From: Aestuariibacter sp.
Lineage (GTDB): Bacteria; Pseudomonadota; Gammaproteobacteria; Enterobacterales; Alteromonadaceae
Direction of reading: 5' to 3'
DNA length: 64,000 nucleotides
Assembly (NCBI GenBank): GCA_017794925.1
Contig: CP051238.1
Span: 408,934-472,933, forward strand
The position numbers and the translations under genes are program-made. Each line of letters starts with the position of its first letter. Position 1 is the stretch's first letter. Shown piece by piece: positions 1-9,312 of the stretch. The notes below the pieces were generated by a model, which was not told the DNA's origin, ran no database searches, and saw only the letters and a list, made by a program, of their open reading frames with translations.

Positions 1-15
1 TAGACCAATCGCCAT
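1..15 (-). CDS. rplC: Ribosomal protein L3 (rplC), first five codons only
   Basis: The first 15 bases, read on the minus strand, give ATG followed by codons for A-I-G-L, the usual start of bacterial L3. A purine-rich ribosome binding site (AGAAGAGGG) lies just upstream, in the 18-base gap after the rpsJ stop. L3 follows S10 in the S10 operon, so gene order supports the call. The rest of the gene lies outside the window. Confidence 0.75.
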
Positions 16-33
16 TGTTATAACCCTCTTCTA

Positions 34-571
<538 letters not shown>

Positions 572-599
572 ATTATACAGATTGAGGGAGGTATTGCAA
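572..599 (-). promoter_or_regulatory. Sigma-70 promoter of the S10 operon
   Basis: On the minus strand, TTGCAA (594-599) and a perfect TATAAT (572-577) are separated by 16 bases. The start site would fall near 565 and give a leader of about 220 bases. Confidence 0.75.
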
Positions 600-746
600 C
601 CAGTGATTGTGATTTAAGTGAAGTTTTTTGCGTCTATAGCGTTAGTTTGGGTTAAGTGACTTAAAACTGGACTTCGGGACATTACCCGTCACACTTTTTT
701 ACTTTACGTTTATCGTTCTTACACACCCCAAATCCAGGAGTGACCA

Positions 747-950
747 ATGAAAATGTCAGAAAGTGATAAACGTAAATTTGATCGTTTTGCTAAGGCAATG
801 TTTGTATGTGCAGTCTCGATTGGCATGTTTAATATCGGGTATGCTCAGTTCTTCTTAGATATTTCAATTTTCGAGAACCCAATAACTAATACAGTTCTGT
901 TGTTCATACTTATAGGTATGCAAATTGATTCAAAATCAAAAGGGCAATAA
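747..950 (+). CDS. Small two-helix membrane protein, unknown; possible immunity protein
   Basis: This 67-residue protein has a basic, polar N-terminus (residues 1-15), a hydrophobic segment at about 17-37 and a second at about 46-58, ending in a charged tail (DSKSKGQ). An AGGAG ribosome binding site lies 7 bases before the ATG. The DNA is more AT-rich than neighbouring genes. It sits 93 bases upstream of two tandem double-glycine peptides on the same strand. Small two-helix membrane proteins next to such peptides are often immunity proteins. That role is inferred from position only; no family is recognised. Confidence 0.6.
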   Translation: MKMSESDKRKFDRFAKAMFVCAVSIGMFNIGYAQFFLDISIFENPITNTVLLFILIGMQIDSKSKGQ

Positions 951-1043
951 ACCGTCTTACGGCCAGTTACTTTGTTTGTATCCGCTGATTAATCTAAATC
1001 TGCTTATAACAAGCGCTAATCTTACAAATTTTGAGGAATCAAT

Positions 1044-1223
1044 ATGAAAGAACTGACACACGAACAAATTCATCAAGTAACTGGAGCTGGCATTTTAGAG
1101 GTCATTGACGAAACCTTATATGAGGTTGGGTATAGTGTAGGCTACTCAATTACCTACTTTTACACCAACGTAATGATAAGCAATGGCATTGTTGATGATT
1201 TTGCAAACACATTGGGAGAATAA
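1044..1223 (+). CDS. Double-glycine leader peptide 1 (class II bacteriocin/microcin-like precursor)
   Basis: This 59-residue ORF starts at ATG 1044 with GAGG 7 bases upstream. The leader MKELTHEQIHQVTGA has every hallmark of a double-glycine type leader counted back from the cut: L at -12, E at -9, I at -7, V at -4, G at -2, A at -1. The predicted mature peptide (44 residues, starting GILEVIDET) is acidic, rich in glycine and tyrosine, and has a hydrophobic middle around GYSVGYSITYFY. Such leaders are removed by C39 peptidase domains of ABC exporters during secretion. No exporter is visible in this window. The stop is 2 bases from the next start, so the two peptides are probably co-translated. 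The target and activity are unknown. Confidence 0.65.
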   Translation: MKELTHEQIHQVTGAGILEVIDETLYEVGYSVGYSITYFYTNVMISNGIVDDFANTLGE

Positions 1224-1225
1224 GT

Positions 1226-1405
1226 ATGAAGCATATGCACGTAAAGCCTCTCAATGAAGAAGAAATGGCTGTGGTCTGTGGTGGGGTTTTCGCAACCACA
1301 TTAAACAGAGTTGGTATGTTGGGCACATACATATCTATTCTTTCATGGGCTGAGAAGTTTGGTGAAGGTTTGGGCGATGGTCTCTATGACGGCCTTCATC
1401 AATAG
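1226..1405 (+). CDS. Double-glycine leader peptide 2 (class II bacteriocin/microcin-like precursor)
   Basis: This 59-residue ORF starts at ATG 1226, two bases after the stop of peptide 1, with GGGAGAA as ribosome binding site inside the end of peptide 1. The leader MKHMHVKPLNEEEMAVVCGG ends in GG with L at -12, E at -8, M at -7 and V at -4. The predicted mature part is 39 residues (start VFATTLNRVG). It contains a GLGDGLYDGL glycine repeat and a single tryptophan, typical of membrane-active peptides. The tandem layout and equal lengths suggest a two-peptide system. The only cysteine is in the leader. Function is not proven. Confidence 0.65.
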   Translation: MKHMHVKPLNEEEMAVVCGGVFATTLNRVGMLGTYISILSWAEKFGEGLGDGLYDGLHQ

Positions 1406-1460
1406 TTAAATGACGACGTTTTAATTGTCATTAATTTTTACGCTATTCAATAATTAAACA

Positions 1461-1480
1461 AGCCGGATTATATTCCGGCT
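1461..1480. terminator. Bidirectional hairpin between convergent units
   Basis: A perfect 7-bp stem AGCCGGA/TCCGGCT with loop TTATAT lies between the double-glycine peptides (plus strand) and the thioesterase (minus strand). AT-rich DNA on both sides could serve as a weak U-tract in either direction. Confidence 0.5.
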
Positions 1481-1529
1481 GTATTTATTACACTCTCTTT
1501 TTCCGCTTTTACCGAAAGCATTCCGGTTA

Positions 1530-2012
1530 TTAATCGGCGTCCAGATAGGTCGTCATTTCCTCGTGAATGCTATTACGCATTTCCATGAGTTTAACCGCGG
1601 ATTCATGCTGGCGTTTGTCCTGATCGGTCTCTGGTATCCATTCCGGCACTTTTGCTGGCTTGCCGTTTTCATCCATCGCAACCATGACTGCGATACAATG
1701 GGTACACAATTCACGTTCTGCACTTTTGGGATCACCAGCACGGACATGAATACGCAAGTGCATGGACGTTCTACCGGTGTAGATCACCTTGGCGTCAACT
1801 TCTACCATGCTGCCAACTAATATCGGTTTCACAAAGTGCATCCCACCAACGTAGGCAGTAATACAGTAGTTACCGCTCCAACCTGCTGCGCATCCATAAG
1901 CACATAAATCTATCCATTTCATCACGGCCCCACCGTGCACCTTACCGCCAAAGTTTACGTCTGCGGGTTCTGCTAAAAATCGAAGGGTTAACGATCGTTC
2001 TTGTCCGGGCAT
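1530..2012 (-). CDS. Acyl-CoA thioesterase, hotdog fold (YciA/BACH type)
   Basis: This 160-residue cytoplasmic protein has a single hotdog domain. The catalytic-loop region FGGKVHGGAVMKWIDLCAYG (about residues 21-40) places an Asp on the central helix after the HGG turn, as in YciA/acyl-CoA hydrolase proteins that split acyl-CoA into free acid and CoA. A second conserved patch, GGMHFVKPILVGSMVEV (about 57-73), forms the substrate-side strand. The length fits the single-domain family. It is transcribed alone, convergent with the double-glycine peptides. Family call is confident; substrate chain length cannot be read. Confidence 0.88.
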   Translation of the reverse strand: MPGQERSLTLRFLAEPADVNFGGKVHGGAVMKWIDLCAYGCAAGWSGNYCITAYVGGMHFVKPILVGSMVEVDAKVIYTGRTSMHLRIHVRAGDPKSAERELCTHCIAVMVAMDENGKPAKVPEWIPETDQDKRQHESAVKLMEMRNSIHEEMTTYLDAD

Positions 2013-2309
2013 GTCTTTTCCGTTTATTTATTGTGGTTGTGTACGCATTAGCTACTTAGATTTATCTTTCACAATCAATGTATCGGTATTTTTATCCATC
2101 GTAAATACACAGACACCAACCATTAAACTTTGGTTCTATTTGGCCACCGAATATAAATAAAACGCTATACATGCCGAGCCTTGTTTGATTAACTAGATCA
2201 AAATTTAACCAAACCTTTTCGTTTTACCGAATCTCCAAATGTAGGTCTGAGACTATTGTTGTTCAATTTATTAAGACCAAATGGAAACCAGGTTGCTGTG
2301 AGTGTAACA
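2013..2309. other. Intergenic region between divergent genes
   Basis: This AT-rich spacer separates the thioesterase (minus) and the exported coiled-coil protein (plus) and should hold both promoters. I see no RNA gene or convincing small ORF. Short frames here lack ribosome binding sites. Confidence 0.5.
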
Positions 2310-4043
2310 ATGGAAGTACCAAAGTCATTCAGCCTCGTACCAAAGAATATTATGCTCTGCATAGGGGCGGCTGTGTGCTGTGTGTTTCCCAAGGTAGTGC
2401 AAGCGAATACCTCTGTATTATCAGAATTCACTCATAACGTTGGCCAATTGCAAGCCCGGTGCGAAGCACTTGATGTATTGCTAGCTGATGTAGACCGTAA
2501 CAAGCAACTACTCGACAAGCGCATTGAATTGCAACTTTCACGTGCTGATACCGAACAAAAAGACAGCCTATCCTCACTTAAAGCGGTTCAGGCTAACCTC
2601 ACTATACTCGCAAACAGTTTTAGCCAGCGTTACGAGCAATGTGAGTCCACATTGGAGCTATCCGAAACTGAATTAGCCGATCAGGAATTTAGGTTGATTG
2701 ATACGCGCTTCGCAGACAAAGTAGCTGCCATTACGACCCCTCGGGACATTACAGTTGAGCACCAGGAATATTGTAGTGCTGATGAGCGGAAAGTCCTGTG
2801 TCGAGCGCGTGGTGAACAAATCGCTAAACGCATCGCCGCGGAGCGAGGTGGTGAAATAGCAGTAAGCTCTGTCTCCAGAATGTCCGACTTCGAGATTGAA
2901 GAGGACTTGGTTATCTCCAAATCCGATTCAACGTTAAGTGATATGGATATCAGTACTGAGTTTATGGAAACGGATGCTAACGAACGATATTGGACAATTG
3001 AGCTGACGACGTTAGTGGCTATTACGCCCAGGGAAGCCTCGTTGGCAGAGCTGAAAGACACCATTACAGACCAGGTACTGTTGGACTCAGGGCTACAAGT
3101 CAAACAGGCCTATCGTGCCAGTATGGAAAACGCTGTAATTTCAGACATTGATGGCTATCAGGATTTCTTGTCGATAAAAAACCACATCAGTGCTTTGCTC
3201 TCTGCTCAGGCTGATGCCGCGACACAAGCAACCAGCAAACAGTATTTTACGCAGGCGCAGTCGTTATTAACCGCCTTGACCTATGACAACGTTGATGCAA
3301 CCAGCTCCAGTTACCAGCTTTTGATCAAGAAGCAGCCTTCGTTAGCGAACTACCCGGTATTTGTTCAATTACAAAAAGAAATAGAAAGTACGGAAGCCAA
3401 GCGCACTCAATACAACCGTATCCAGACGCAGCTTATGACCGCATTAGAAAATGGTATGACTAACGGCCACACAGACGCCTTCGGGCTATACAACAACCTG
3501 ATTACGCTGATCCCCCAACACACAAACAATGCCGGCAATCTTCAACGATGCATCAAAGCGGTGACTAACGCCTTCAATACAATGCCTCTGAAGGACAGCC
3601 TTAACCTGACCAATATTGCCATTAACCAATTAGGTATTCACGAGCAACTGGTAGAACACAAAACGATGCTGTTGGGCCAATTAGATACACAGAAAAAGCT
3701 CGCACTCTACAAACAGTTATTTCAAAAGTCGCTGCAACAGGAGCGTTATTTTGAGCCTTTTGAAATTAGCGCACTGTATTACCTGAACAAAATAGAAACA
3801 CTGGGAGTGGAAAACAACCAGTACAAGCAGACCAAAGATTTATTACTTCAGTCGATTGACCGTTTTATAGAAGAAGACGGCAATCAACGAACAACAGCAC
3901 AACAAATTGATGTGCTGAGTAACCTGATTAATTTTTTTACCGACATCGACAGCAGTTACATCGTACTGCTCGACAGAAAACAACAACGCCTGCAGGAAGA
4001 AAAAAACAAAAAGAAAAAGCGCCCCATCGTTACTGGATTTTAA
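2310..4043 (+). CDS. Exported coiled-coil protein of unknown function
   Basis: I prefer the ATG at 2310, although a GTG at 2298 has a nearby AGG. From 2310 the N-terminus is a signal peptide with a hydrophobic core (NIMLCIGAAVCCVF) and a cleavage site near VVQA|NTS. The mature protein (about 545 residues) is mostly helical with coiled-coil stretches (about residues 35-120 and 270-570). It has a two-cysteine motif (YCSADERKVLCRARGEQ, about 155-171) leading into an alpha/beta segment, and a Lys-rich C-terminal tail (KKKKRPIV). The next gene, a beta-barrel, starts 30 bases downstream, so the pair may act together in the envelope. No known family was recognised. Confidence 0.6.
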   Translation: MEVPKSFSLVPKNIMLCIGAAVCCVFPKVVQANTSVLSEFTHNVGQLQARCEALDVLLADVDRNKQLLDKRIELQLSRADTEQKDSLSSLKAVQANLTILANSFSQRYEQCESTLELSETELADQEFRLIDTRFADKVAAITTPRDITVEHQEYCSADERKVLCRARGEQIAKRIAAERGGEIAVSSVSRMSDFEIEEDLVISKSDSTLSDMDISTEFMETDANERYWTIELTTLVAITPREASLAELKDTITDQVLLDSGLQVKQAYRASMENAVISDIDGYQDFLSIKNHISALLSAQADAATQATSKQYFTQAQSLLTALTYDNVDATSSSYQLLIKKQPSLANYPVFVQLQKEIESTEAKRTQYNRIQTQLMTALENGMTNGHTDAFGLYNNLITLIPQHTNNAGNLQRCIKAVTNAFNTMPLKDSLNLTNIAINQLGIHEQLVEHKTMLLGQLDTQKKLALYKQLFQKSLQQERYFEPFEISALYYLNKIETLGVENNQYKQTKDLLLQSIDRFIEEDGNQRTTAQQIDVLSNLINFFTDIDSSYIVLLDRKQQRLQEEKNKKKKRPIVTGF

Positions 4044-4073
4044 ATTTTCTCAATTAAGGAAAGAGGATTACGT

Positions 4074-4829
4074 ATGATCAATAAGAAACTGGTAGCGTTA
4101 TCTACCGCGCTTTTAGTTAGCAGCAGTATTGCTGATGAAATCACGATTATTCCCAGTATGGAGTATGGCCAAACCCATTACTCACTTGGCTTCAAAGGTG
4201 ATTTCCCGCTCCCCGTGGGTATCACCGAAGTAGACAATAAGTTTTCAGAGTCTGGAAGCGTTTATAAATTCAACTTAACGTTCGCGTACGGCAAAATGTA
4301 CCTCGATCTAAGCTCTTCTGTTACTGCAGACATGCAGTTTGTTCAGGTGGTCCCGGAAGTACCAGCCGTAGAAAGCTGGGGCGGAGACCGACAGGAATAT
4401 ACAGTTACAGCCGGATACAGCCTTTTTGAGAGCGGTTCCGTGTTCATTGGCTACCGCAAAGGAAAGTTGAATTCTAAAGGTATTGCGAACTCCACTTTTC
4501 TATTTGAATCTGATGGGCCGTTTGTCGGTGCTAATTATGGCATTATTGCTAATGAAGATGGCGTCCTGGCAGTAAACATCGCCTATGCCGATCTGGAAGC
4601 CTCTCTGGAAGAAACTATCTTTGGTTTCCCCATTCCCGCTACGGGCGGAGATGGAGATGGACTTAAGGCGGGAATTAGCTGGCGTGCTGAGCTGACTGAA
4701 AATTGGCGCTATTCCGTATCTGTAGACCGCTACAGATATTCCACTAACCTAACCAATCAATTCGGCGTAAATTCAGAAATGGTGGAAGAAGAATCGACAA
4801 TAAAGGTCGGGATCTCAACCTCATTTTAG
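4074..4829 (+). CDS. Outer-membrane beta-barrel protein, unknown
   Basis: This 251-residue protein has a short signal peptide (MINKKLVALSTALLVSSSIA, cleavage near A|DE). The rest alternates hydrophobic and polar residues in strands of 8-10, with aromatic girdles and Gly/Asp turns. It ends in a strand finishing with phenylalanine (STIKVGISTSF), the BAM recognition signature of outer-membrane proteins. The length suits an 8- to 10-strand barrel. It lies 30 bases after the exported coiled-coil gene with an AAGGAAAGAGG ribosome binding site, suggesting one operon. Function and substrate are not readable. Confidence 0.7.
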   Translation: MINKKLVALSTALLVSSSIADEITIIPSMEYGQTHYSLGFKGDFPLPVGITEVDNKFSESGSVYKFNLTFAYGKMYLDLSSSVTADMQFVQVVPEVPAVESWGGDRQEYTVTAGYSLFESGSVFIGYRKGKLNSKGIANSTFLFESDGPFVGANYGIIANEDGVLAVNIAYADLEASLEETIFGFPIPATGGDGDGLKAGISWRAELTENWRYSVSVDRYRYSTNLTNQFGVNSEMVEEESTIKVGISTSF

Positions 4830-4951
4830 AGCGCATCATCCCTACCAACAAAATCCAGCATCCCAAGCAGGGGTAGCTGGTGTTGACATAGACTTCCAAG
4901 TCAGGAAAAAGCCGTGTAGGTTAGAGCGGTTAGGTTAAAGGAAGTTATGAT

Positions 4952-6694
4952 ATGGATACATCGCGTTACCCGACAATGCTCATGCTGTTAGTTGCCTTGG
5001 TGCAAGGCTTCTGCCTGTTAATTTTGCACGAATCCATTGAGTTTGAATTCTGGCCTGCGACGTCACCGACCTGGCTCTACGCACTTTATGCGTTGGTCCT
5101 GATTTACCCGACAATGTTATTGCTGGCGGCAACCAATGTGAATATTAAACGTCTGGCTGCAGCATCGGGGTTCGCGTTGCTTTGCGCATTATTGGCATAT
5201 TATACCGGCCATCAGGTAGTGCCATTACCTCAGGCAAATGCAGAAGTGCTGCTATTACCGCTTTGCTTTTCCCTTGGACTACTCACCTTCAAAGCGTTGA
5301 TGTATTTACAAGTCTGGGCCGACGACGAGGCCTTCGAATACCCCAAATTATTCAGCTATTCCTGGCGTAACCTGTTAACCCTGGGCCTCGGCCTGGCATT
5401 TACACTCGTCACCTGGGGCGTACTTATGCTCTGGGCAGGGTTATTCAAAATCATTAATATCGATTTCTTTTATGAGTTGTTTACCAAGGAATGGTTTTAC
5501 TACCCAATACTGTCAATGGCACTGGCCTTTGGCATTATTCTGATTCGCAGCCTGACCGTCATTGTCGACACCATAAAGCGACTTCAACAATTGCTCCTGA
5601 AGTACCTTTTGGTGCTGCTTATTTTCGTATCACTACTATTTTTAGTTACCTTACCTTTCACCGGGCTTGCGCCTATTTGGGAAAACGGCCCGGGCAGCTA
5701 CTTAATATTGTGGATGCAAGCCTGTATTCTGTTTGCCCTCAACAGCGTATACCAAAGCGATGCTGAAGAGCGTCCCTATGGACGGTTTTTACATCGTTTT
5801 ATCTATTTTGGGATACTGCTTCTGCCATGCTACAGCGTACTGGTGTTTTACGGTCTCACCGAACGGATTGAACAATATGGATGGTCGGTGAGTCGCTACT
5901 GGGGAATGATTGTTTGGGCATTACTGGCGTTATTCTCTGCAGGCTACGTGGTGGGAATTCTGCGTTTAAGAGATGCATGGATACGCATGCTGGGTAAGGT
6001 CAATGTCACCATGGGATGGATATTTATGGTGACGCTTATTGTAGTGAACAGCCCCATCATGGACCTGCGCAAACTCACCTTACAGGACCAACTGGCGCGC
6101 CTGGCGTCAGGTACAATTGATATCGACGAGGTAGACATTCAGTACTTTGAGCGACAGCTTGCCGGACCAGGGTATGACGTGATTCAACAGTGGAAAAAAG
6201 ACTACCGGGAAACCCACCCGGAATTCGTTGTACGCCTGAATCGTCTGTATACCTATAATCAACCGGTAAACAATGAAGACGACAAGCTGTTGGTATTAAG
6301 TAATATTGCGTGTCTGAATGGCTGCACTGCACCAACTGATCTGCTGGATCAGATTTACACGGACCGAAGTCAAAACCACTGGACACTGCTGAATAATAAA
6401 CATATGTACCTAATGGAAGCCGACCCGAACAATGATGGCGAACCGGAGTACCTACTTCTGCAGGAAACCGCGAACGGATACCGTGCATTTTATTTCTATG
6501 CCAAGGTTCAGCAAAAGTGGAAAGAGTTGTCTATCCAAACCATTCGACCTGATCAAAACCAAGCCGAAGTTCCGTTGATTGAGTCGTTGGGAGCACTCAA
6601 CATTGAATACAGCAAGCCAAAGTATCAGCAAATGCGAATAGGAGAGTGGACAATAGATGTGTCCGTAAAAGATAACATTAGCGATACTGATTAA
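4952..6694 (+). CDS. DUF4153 multi-pass membrane protein
   Basis: This 580-residue protein has roughly ten to twelve transmembrane helices over residues 5-400, then a soluble C-terminal domain (about 400-580). Sequence style and the layout of helices resemble DUF4153 proteins, common and uncharacterised in Gammaproteobacteria. The C-terminal part contains a DPNNDGEPEYLLL segment resembling an EF-hand-like Asp/Asn loop, and two cysteines (IACLNGCTAP). The start ATG 4952 is preceded by AAAGGAAG. It is probably its own transcription unit. Function unknown. Confidence 0.75.
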   Translation: MDTSRYPTMLMLLVALVQGFCLLILHESIEFEFWPATSPTWLYALYALVLIYPTMLLLAATNVNIKRLAAASGFALLCALLAYYTGHQVVPLPQANAEVLLLPLCFSLGLLTFKALMYLQVWADDEAFEYPKLFSYSWRNLLTLGLGLAFTLVTWGVLMLWAGLFKIINIDFFYELFTKEWFYYPILSMALAFGIILIRSLTVIVDTIKRLQQLLLKYLLVLLIFVSLLFLVTLPFTGLAPIWENGPGSYLILWMQACILFALNSVYQSDAEERPYGRFLHRFIYFGILLLPCYSVLVFYGLTERIEQYGWSVSRYWGMIVWALLALFSAGYVVGILRLRDAWIRMLGKVNVTMGWIFMVTLIVVNSPIMDLRKLTLQDQLARLASGTIDIDEVDIQYFERQLAGPGYDVIQQWKKDYRETHPEFVVRLNRLYTYNQPVNNEDDKLLVLSNIACLNGCTAPTDLLDQIYTDRSQNHWTLLNNKHMYLMEADPNNDGEPEYLLLQETANGYRAFYFYAKVQQKWKELSIQTIRPDQNQAEVPLIESLGALNIEYSKPKYQQMRIGEWTIDVSVKDNISDTD

Positions 6695-6936
6695 GGCTTT
6701 TGCATCCAATAAAGACCACTATGCTTAGTTTTACAGGCGGTCACGGGTATTTACATAGCCTTTGACTTATAGACTATTGCCCACCATGTGCTTAGGGTAT
6801 ATGGTGCTAAACTGAAGTAGTTGTTATAGATACGGGTTTTTGTGCAGAGTGTTACAAAACCCCGCAAAGCCACTCAGCCTGTTGTATTTTCTTGCCGAGT
6901 GATTTGATCACCGTTTCCATAAAAATGTTGTAGTGT

Positions 6937-9156
6937 ATGTCCGAACAAAATAATCAGCAGCAGGTGTTTAACGATATCAACACCATCCTGGCGAACAATC
7001 CAACGCTCATGGATGCTTACAAGGATCTCGAACCGCTGATTTTGGGTCTGTTTGATGCCCAGCGTATGAGTATTTTCCAACGTCGCCGTCAGCACCAGGA
7101 CTTAGTGGCCCGATTTAAAACCGGTAAAGAAACCCTTGAAATCAAGGTCCCTATTAGCCCCCTTTCCATTGCCGGCTATGTTGCGCTCTCGCAGCGCTCG
7201 TTGATCATCTCGAACCCCTATGACACGGAAGAACTCTCGGCTATACACCCCCGTCTTCGCTTTGCCGACCGCTTCGATAAAAGCAGCGACTTCAGAACAC
7301 GTAATATCCTGTGCGTGCCAATATTAAACGCCGGTGTAATGATGGGCGTCATGCAGATTATCAATAAGCAGCAAGGGCCTTTTACCAATCGGGATATGAC
7401 CATTGCGAAAGCCCTGACTGAAGTCCTTGGTAATAAATTCCGTTATGAGTTAGGCGGCACCAAAAACCCGTTTGATTTGTTACTGCACGAAGAACTCATC
7501 AGCGAAAAAGCATTAAACGACTTGCAAGAGTCCAGTGCAGATATGCGCCAAACGGTACAACGATTAATGTCGGAATACCGTATTAACGAAGCCAAACTGG
7601 GAAACTCTTTATCTATTCACTATCAGGTGCCTTTTATTGCATTTGATCCTGACAAATTTCATCTTTTCCAGAGTGAAAGCAAACTCAATAGCTCTTATCT
7701 GAAACGCAATTTTGTTGCCGTCATTGCCGATGCCCGTGATAAACCCACTGTGCTTATGGCTGAACCCAATAATGCCTCGCTATTAATGGAAATTGAAAGC
7801 GCGCTTGGCATCGACAGCTATGAAATAGCAGTCGGATTACCTAACCATATTTTGCAGTATTTAGGTGACTCTGTAGGTGGTGGTGCACCGGGCGAAATGA
7901 GTGAAATCCTCGACGAGATAGGCACTTCGGCAGAAGAATCAGACGAACATATCGATGAATTGTCTGATGACGCCCCAGCTGTCGTTCGCTTGGTTAGCCG
8001 TATTCTGCACGATGCAAAAAGACTGAATGCATCAGATATTCACATAGACCCGGAAAAAAACGGACCGACACGTGTGCGTATGCGTATCGACGGTGTGTGT
8101 CGCGACATCAACCAGGTTCCCGCTTCTCACCACAGTGCCGTGATTGCCCGCATTAAAATTATGTCCAATCTGAATATCGCGGAAAAACGCGTACCTCAGG
8201 ATGGTAAGCTGGCATTTCGCATGAGTGGTCAGCTGGTAGAAGTGCGGGTTGCCACCATACCCACCGTTGCTGGTGAAGGTGTGGTCATGCGGATTCTCGC
8301 CTCTGGTGGCGCGATGCCCATTGGCAAGATGAACCTTGCGCCTACCAATATGCAACGCCTTGAGGAAATGATTAAAAAACCTCACGGTATCTTACTGGTG
8401 GTAGGCCCGACCGGTTCAGGTAAAACCACGACTCTGCATGCTATTTTGGGCTACCTCAACACACCTGAAAAGAAAATCTGGACAGCAGAAGACCCGGTAG
8501 AGATCACCCAACCGGGATTGCAACAGGTGCAGGTAAGCCCAAAGATTGGCTTTACGTTCGCCAACGCGCTACGCGCGTTCCTGCGGGCTGACCCGGATAT
8601 CATTCTCATTGGTGAGATGCGTGACAAAGAAACCGCACACGCGGGTATTGAAGCCTCGTTAACTGGTCACTTGGTATTATCCACGCTACACACCAACTCA
8701 GCACCAGAAACCATTACGCGTTTACTGGATTTGGGTCTGGACCCGGTTAACTTCTCTGACGCCTGTGTGGGTATTCTGGCACAACGTCTGATTAGAACCT
8801 TGTGTTCAAACTGCAAAGAAAAATACCCCGCCACCGACACCGATATGGCATTTATTAAACGCCAGTATGGCGAGCAATTATTAAGTGAACTAAACCTGCC
8901 TGAGCCTCTGGAACTTTATAAAGCCAAAGGTTGCGAGGAGTGCGGTGATACAGGTTATCGCGGAAGAACCGGTGTGCACGAGCTGCTTAGTATGACACCT
9001 GCGCTTCGCTCTATGGTGTATAAGGAAGCGTCGGTTGCCGAGATGAAACAACAAGCCATGGAAGACGGCATGCGCACCCTGGTTCAGGATGCCATCTTCA
9101 AGGTTATCAAGGGCGATACCGATTTAGCCCAGGTTCAAATCGTAGGTGGTGACTAG
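6937..9156 (+). CDS. GspE/PilB-family secretion/pilus ATPase with N-terminal GAF domain
   Basis: This 739-residue ATPase is longer than ordinary GspE or PilB. Residues about 15-175 look like a GAF domain, about 180-320 like the type II secretion ATPase N-domain, and about 345-735 form the hexameric ATPase core. Walker A GPTGSGKTT starts at residue 490, followed by an Asp box (WTAEDPVE), Walker B (ILIGEMRD) and His box (STLHTNSA). Two CxxC pairs (CSNCKEK, CEECGDTG) form the zinc site. No other pilus or secretion gene is adjacent, so it is an orphan whose partner machine is elsewhere. The GAF domain suggests ligand control such as a cyclic nucleotide; that is inference. Confidence 0.88.
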   Translation: MSEQNNQQQVFNDINTILANNPTLMDAYKDLEPLILGLFDAQRMSIFQRRRQHQDLVARFKTGKETLEIKVPISPLSIAGYVALSQRSLIISNPYDTEELSAIHPRLRFADRFDKSSDFRTRNILCVPILNAGVMMGVMQIINKQQGPFTNRDMTIAKALTEVLGNKFRYELGGTKNPFDLLLHEELISEKALNDLQESSADMRQTVQRLMSEYRINEAKLGNSLSIHYQVPFIAFDPDKFHLFQSESKLNSSYLKRNFVAVIADARDKPTVLMAEPNNASLLMEIESALGIDSYEIAVGLPNHILQYLGDSVGGGAPGEMSEILDEIGTSAEESDEHIDELSDDAPAVVRLVSRILHDAKRLNASDIHIDPEKNGPTRVRMRIDGVCRDINQVPASHHSAVIARIKIMSNLNIAEKRVPQDGKLAFRMSGQLVEVRVATIPTVAGEGVVMRILASGGAMPIGKMNLAPTNMQRLEEMIKKPHGILLVVGPTGSGKTTTLHAILGYLNTPEKKIWTAEDPVEITQPGLQQVQVSPKIGFTFANALRAFLRADPDIILIGEMRDKETAHAGIEASLTGHLVLSTLHTNSAPETITRLLDLGLDPVNFSDACVGILAQRLIRTLCSNCKEKYPATDTDMAFIKRQYGEQLLSELNLPEPLELYKAKGCEECGDTGYRGRTGVHELLSMTPALRSMVYKEASVAEMKQQAMEDGMRTLVQDAIFKVIKGDTDLAQVQIVGGD

Positions 9157-9169
9157 GCGCGTTTAACGC

Positions 9170-9194
9170 GGCCCGGTTCAGTCAGAACCGGGCC
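9170..9194 (+). terminator. Hairpin after the GspE-like gene
   Basis: A perfect 10-bp stem GGCCCGGTTC/GAACCGGGCC with loop AGTCA lies 14 bases after the stop codon. The following AATTCTCA is only weakly U-rich, so termination may be partial. Confidence 0.65.
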
Positions 9195-9312
9195 AATTCT
9201 CATGGCTACGATGTTAGTCGCAAGATGTGATAAATCTTACAACATACCCTTTCAACTTTAGTTTATAAAACATACTATAGCTTTTTATCTATTTAGTATT
9301 CACGGACCAAAG

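Noticed and set aside
1150..1332. Minus-strand frame of 60 codons overlapping the two double-glycine peptides
   Set aside because: It is antisense to well-supported peptide genes and has no ribosome binding site or recognisable composition.
2010..2180. Short minus-strand frames of 23-26 codons (near 2080-2170) starting with ATG
   Set aside because: No ribosome binding site, no hydrophobic or leader pattern, and length is within chance expectation.
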